64,000 bases of DNA from Takashimella koratensis (taxonomy: Eukaryota; Basidiomycota; Tremellomycetes; Trichosporonales; Tetragoniomycetaceae): assembly GCA_003116875.1 (NCBI GenBank), contig BCKT01000010.1, forward strand, positions 1,091,342 through 1,155,341, read 5' to 3'. Position 1 is the first letter of the stretch. Every line of letters starts with the position of its first letter. This document shows, piece after piece, positions 61,503 to 64,000 of the stretch. The notes beneath the pieces were generated by a model. That model saw nothing but the letters and a program-made list of their open reading frames with translations. It had not been told where the DNA came from and made no database searches. The position numbers and the translations under genes are program-made.

Positions 61503-63587
61503 CTAAGCCTTGTATGGAGCGGGAGAGATGCCCTCAAGAAGAGCCTTCAGGCGAAGCGCTACTCGCTTGGAGTGGTAACGAGTCAAGGGGAGATAACCAG
61601 CGAAGATCCAAAGGTTAGGAGCGCCTGACTCCTTATAAGCCGACTTGAGCTCGCCCTCCTCGTCAACGCCCCAGATAGGTCCGCACTGGTTGGCGATCTC
61701 GTCGCCGAGAGTTGCTCGCACCGAGTCGATCGTGTTCGAGAATCCAGTCGCAAAGACGACGAGATCGAACTCCCTCTCACGACCGCCCGAAAGAATGACC
61801 TTGTCTTTCGTGAAGCGCTCGACGAAGCCCTGCTCGACCTTGATGTTGCCATCGATGATCTGCTTGCAAGCGCCTGCCTCGAAATAGAAGCCACCGTTGC
61901 GAGTGGAACCCAGAGTCTGGTTTCCGGTACCCCGCTGTCCCCGATACGTCTTGAACCCACGAGCGTGGAGACCGTCGAGAAGCTCTTGGTCCAGCTTCTC
62001 GAGGACCTCGGCGTTGCGTCGACCCATCTCTTCAGCCGGGCCGACAGGCATCGATTGCGCCAGACGATCAACCTCCTCGAGGTTGGGACGAACACCATTC
62101 TTTGGCTCGTAGCTACCGATGGCGCGAGGAACAGAGTGGGTCAGTGACATGACGTAGGTCGGCGAGCGTTGGAGGATCGTAACATCAATGCCAAAACGGG
62201 CGCAGTCGTAGGCAGTGTCGAATCCAGAGGAAGACGTGCCGACGACAAGGACCTTCTTTCCCACCCAGCTGCGTGCACTGTCGTGTGCGGTAGAGTGACG
62301 GTAGACGCCGCCTTGCCATTCGGCCATTCCCGGGATGACGGGAGTCATGGGGACACCGCAAAGAGAAGTCGCCATGACCTGACCGTTCATCAGCGCATGG
62401 CCAGCAAGGATAAAAGGACACAACTTACAACATGTTTAGGTTTCAAAGTGCGAACCTCCTTGCCACCTTTGTTGACCTCAACAGTCCACTTCCCCTGAGA
62501 GTCCTGCTGCGCCTTGGCAACAGTCGAGCTGGTCCACACCGGAAGCTCCATAGCCGACGCGTACCACTCCATGAAGTGTCCAAGCTTCTGGGCCGGAGTG
62601 TAAGTGGGCCAACGGTCGGGGAAAGGGAAGAAGGGGAAGTGGTCTGCCCAGTGGGGAAAATGAAGAGACAAGTATTCGTAGCGATCGCGCCAGACGGCAC
62701 CAATCTTGACATCTCGCTCGACAATCAAGGCGGGGACGCCAAGAGCCTTCAGACGGGCGGCAAGGGCAAGACCGCTATGAGTGCTTGGTTAGCGGGGATC
62801 CTAAGAGTGTTTACATTTGGGTAAACTTACTTTTGTCCACCACCGACAATGAGAACGTCTGGCTCAATCGTGTCATCCTCCTTTGCTCGCTGCGTCTCCC
62901 AGCTGATAGGGCCGGTCATGTGGCCATCGAGCGGGTCGAGCTCAGGGAATTGGAGGAGTGTCTCGGCCACTGTGTGAACGGTCCAGAGGCGCCAGCCTTC
63001 GGTAGTAAACACAGCGTTAATGACAGCCGAGGCATTGACCAGCTCCGTGTCAAACGAGACAGTGAACTGCAAGTACGCGATGTCGGGATAGGGCCTTTGG
63101 ATAGACGGTGCAGGCGACAAGAAACGGAAGTTCTTGGCAGAAGTGGAAGGCAGGAGGTCATTCGCAGCTTTCAAGATGTTTTCGCGAAAGTTGAACGTCC
63201 TGTAGTCCCAAGTGAAAGCGAGCTTGTCTCGCCAGACGCCTTGTAACCAGTAAGCAGTGCCACTTTGCAGCTTTTCGGGCTCGACTCACCATAATCCAGG
63301 AACATATCCGCAAACCCCTTGGGGTTGTTTTGCCCCAGAAAAGTAGCGAGACGGTCAGTCAGAGTCTGCGCCTCCTTCACAGGGTCGACGGTTGCCGGGA
63401 TGTCGAGGCCGAGAACGTCAATGGTCGGAAGAGCGTGGTTGTACTTGAAGTCGTACATGTAGTTGTCGGCGATAGGGGGCGTGGGAGTCTGCTCCAACTC
63501 GACTTGACCGTCGACAACCTTGGCCTTGAGATCGGCGATGCTAACGCCGCCAGCGGTAACCGGCTCAGAAACGGCAGTGGGCGACAT
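61503..63587 (-). CDS. flavin-dependent monooxygenase (FMO/YUCCA-like) with N-terminal NTF2-like region
   Basis: The first ATG is 63587 (MSPTAVSEPVTAGG); the frame begins earlier only at a TTG. Stop TAG 61503-61505. About 230 N-terminal residues look like a SnoaL/NTF2-like domain (DKLAFTWDYRTFNF, YLQFTVSFDTEL, GWRLWTVHTVAETL). Then the FAD site appears across an intron: VLIVGGGQNGLALAARLK. WRDRYEYLSLHFPHWADH, the NAD(P)H Rossmann VLVVGTSSSGFDTA, FDLVVFATGFSNTI and a C-terminal NLWIFAGYLPLTRYHSKR segment fit the class B flavoprotein monooxygenases. The substrate is unknown; related fungal enzymes oxygenate N, S or ketone groups. A TATA-like gtataaag on the coding strand lies about 75 bp upstream. 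The reaction needs FAD, NADPH and oxygen. Confidence 0.88.
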
Positions 63588-64000
63588 GATGATTGGTGAG
63601 GGAAGTTGTGAGAGGGGCAAGTGGGACGATAGAACGTCAGTCCTGCATCGTGTCGCCGAGCTTTATACATCTGTCTGTCGCCGTCGACCTGGAGGACAAC
63701 GTCGAGACCTCGGACGCCATCGGAGTCGGGAATATCGGAGCTACGATACTATGATGCAATGCCACGAAGGCCAAAATGTGGGGAACTCATACCCCGGGTT
63801 TTGAATGGGCCACTCCAGCAAAGAGCGGCGCCGGAGCACCGGAGAAAAGCGAGGGGGACTTTAGCAGAGGCTGCTAAACGCTGGCAATTAAAACGCCCGA
63901 CAGGGACAGATCAAGTTCACCCACAAGCATCGGACTTTTCGACTTTGCATACTCACTTTGTCGTCCTCCTTATTCCCGATCCACTCCGTCTTTCATCTGC
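63588..64000. promoter_or_regulatory. upstream region of the flavin monooxygenase, right window edge
   Basis: 413 bp. Minus strand reads gtataaag (63661-63668), a good TATA box about 75 bp before the ATG. Short frames near 63520-63804 are shadows. No gene start is seen before the window ends. Confidence 0.5.

Noticed and set aside
63588..63620. Extension of the flavin monooxygenase
   Set aside because: It begins at TTG; ATG 63587 is the first usable start.

Overview
The window reads as nuclear DNA of a basidiomycete fungus, most likely a tremellomycete yeast of the Trichosporonales/Cryptococcus type. This is an inference. Genes are dense and lie on both strands. Nearly all are split by many short introns (about 45-90 bp, GT...AG). 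The proteins include fungal markers: Zn2Cys6 regulators, Lac12-type sugar permeases, Glo3, Yta7 and Gid1. No rRNA, tRNA, transposon or CRISPR array was recognised.

Left part (1-31 kb) is mostly housekeeping. It holds a possible partial gene tail, a secreted Ser/Thr/Pro-rich protein and a Yta7/ATAD2-type chromatin AAA ATPase. The ATPase gene is divergent from a RanBPM/Gid1-type SPRY-LisH protein. Then come an unknown protein with an internal duplication, an ORF-poor stretch of about 1.85 kb and a long coiled-coil protein. A NIPSNAP protein lies divergent from Ars2/Serrate, followed by the ArfGAP Glo3.

A redox pair follows at 30.2-32.5 kb. A manganese superoxide dismutase without a visible mitochondrial leader is divergent from a protein that aligns with the copper chaperone for Cu/Zn-SOD. 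That protein has lost the MxCxxC site and has a degraded CxC site.

The right part (33-63.6 kb) is an accessory metabolic region. It has three sugar-type MFS permeases, two amidase-signature enzymes with the GGDQGGS motif of nitrile-pathway enantioselective amidases, a phytanoyl-CoA-dioxygenase-like enzyme and a beta-propeller lactonase-like protein. It also has a Zn2Cys6 regulator, a 14-TM drug-type exporter, an enzyme closely resembling bacterial N-carbamoyl-D-amino-acid hydrolase, an alpha/beta hydrolase, a second Zn2Cys6 regulator, a Gfo/Idh/MocA dehydrogenase and a flavin monooxygenase. The gene content suggests uptake and stepwise hydrolysis or oxidation of amides or carbamoylated compounds as carbon and nitrogen sources. 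Which genes act together is inferred only from proximity and orientation. CDS coordinates below span first to last coding base and include introns.
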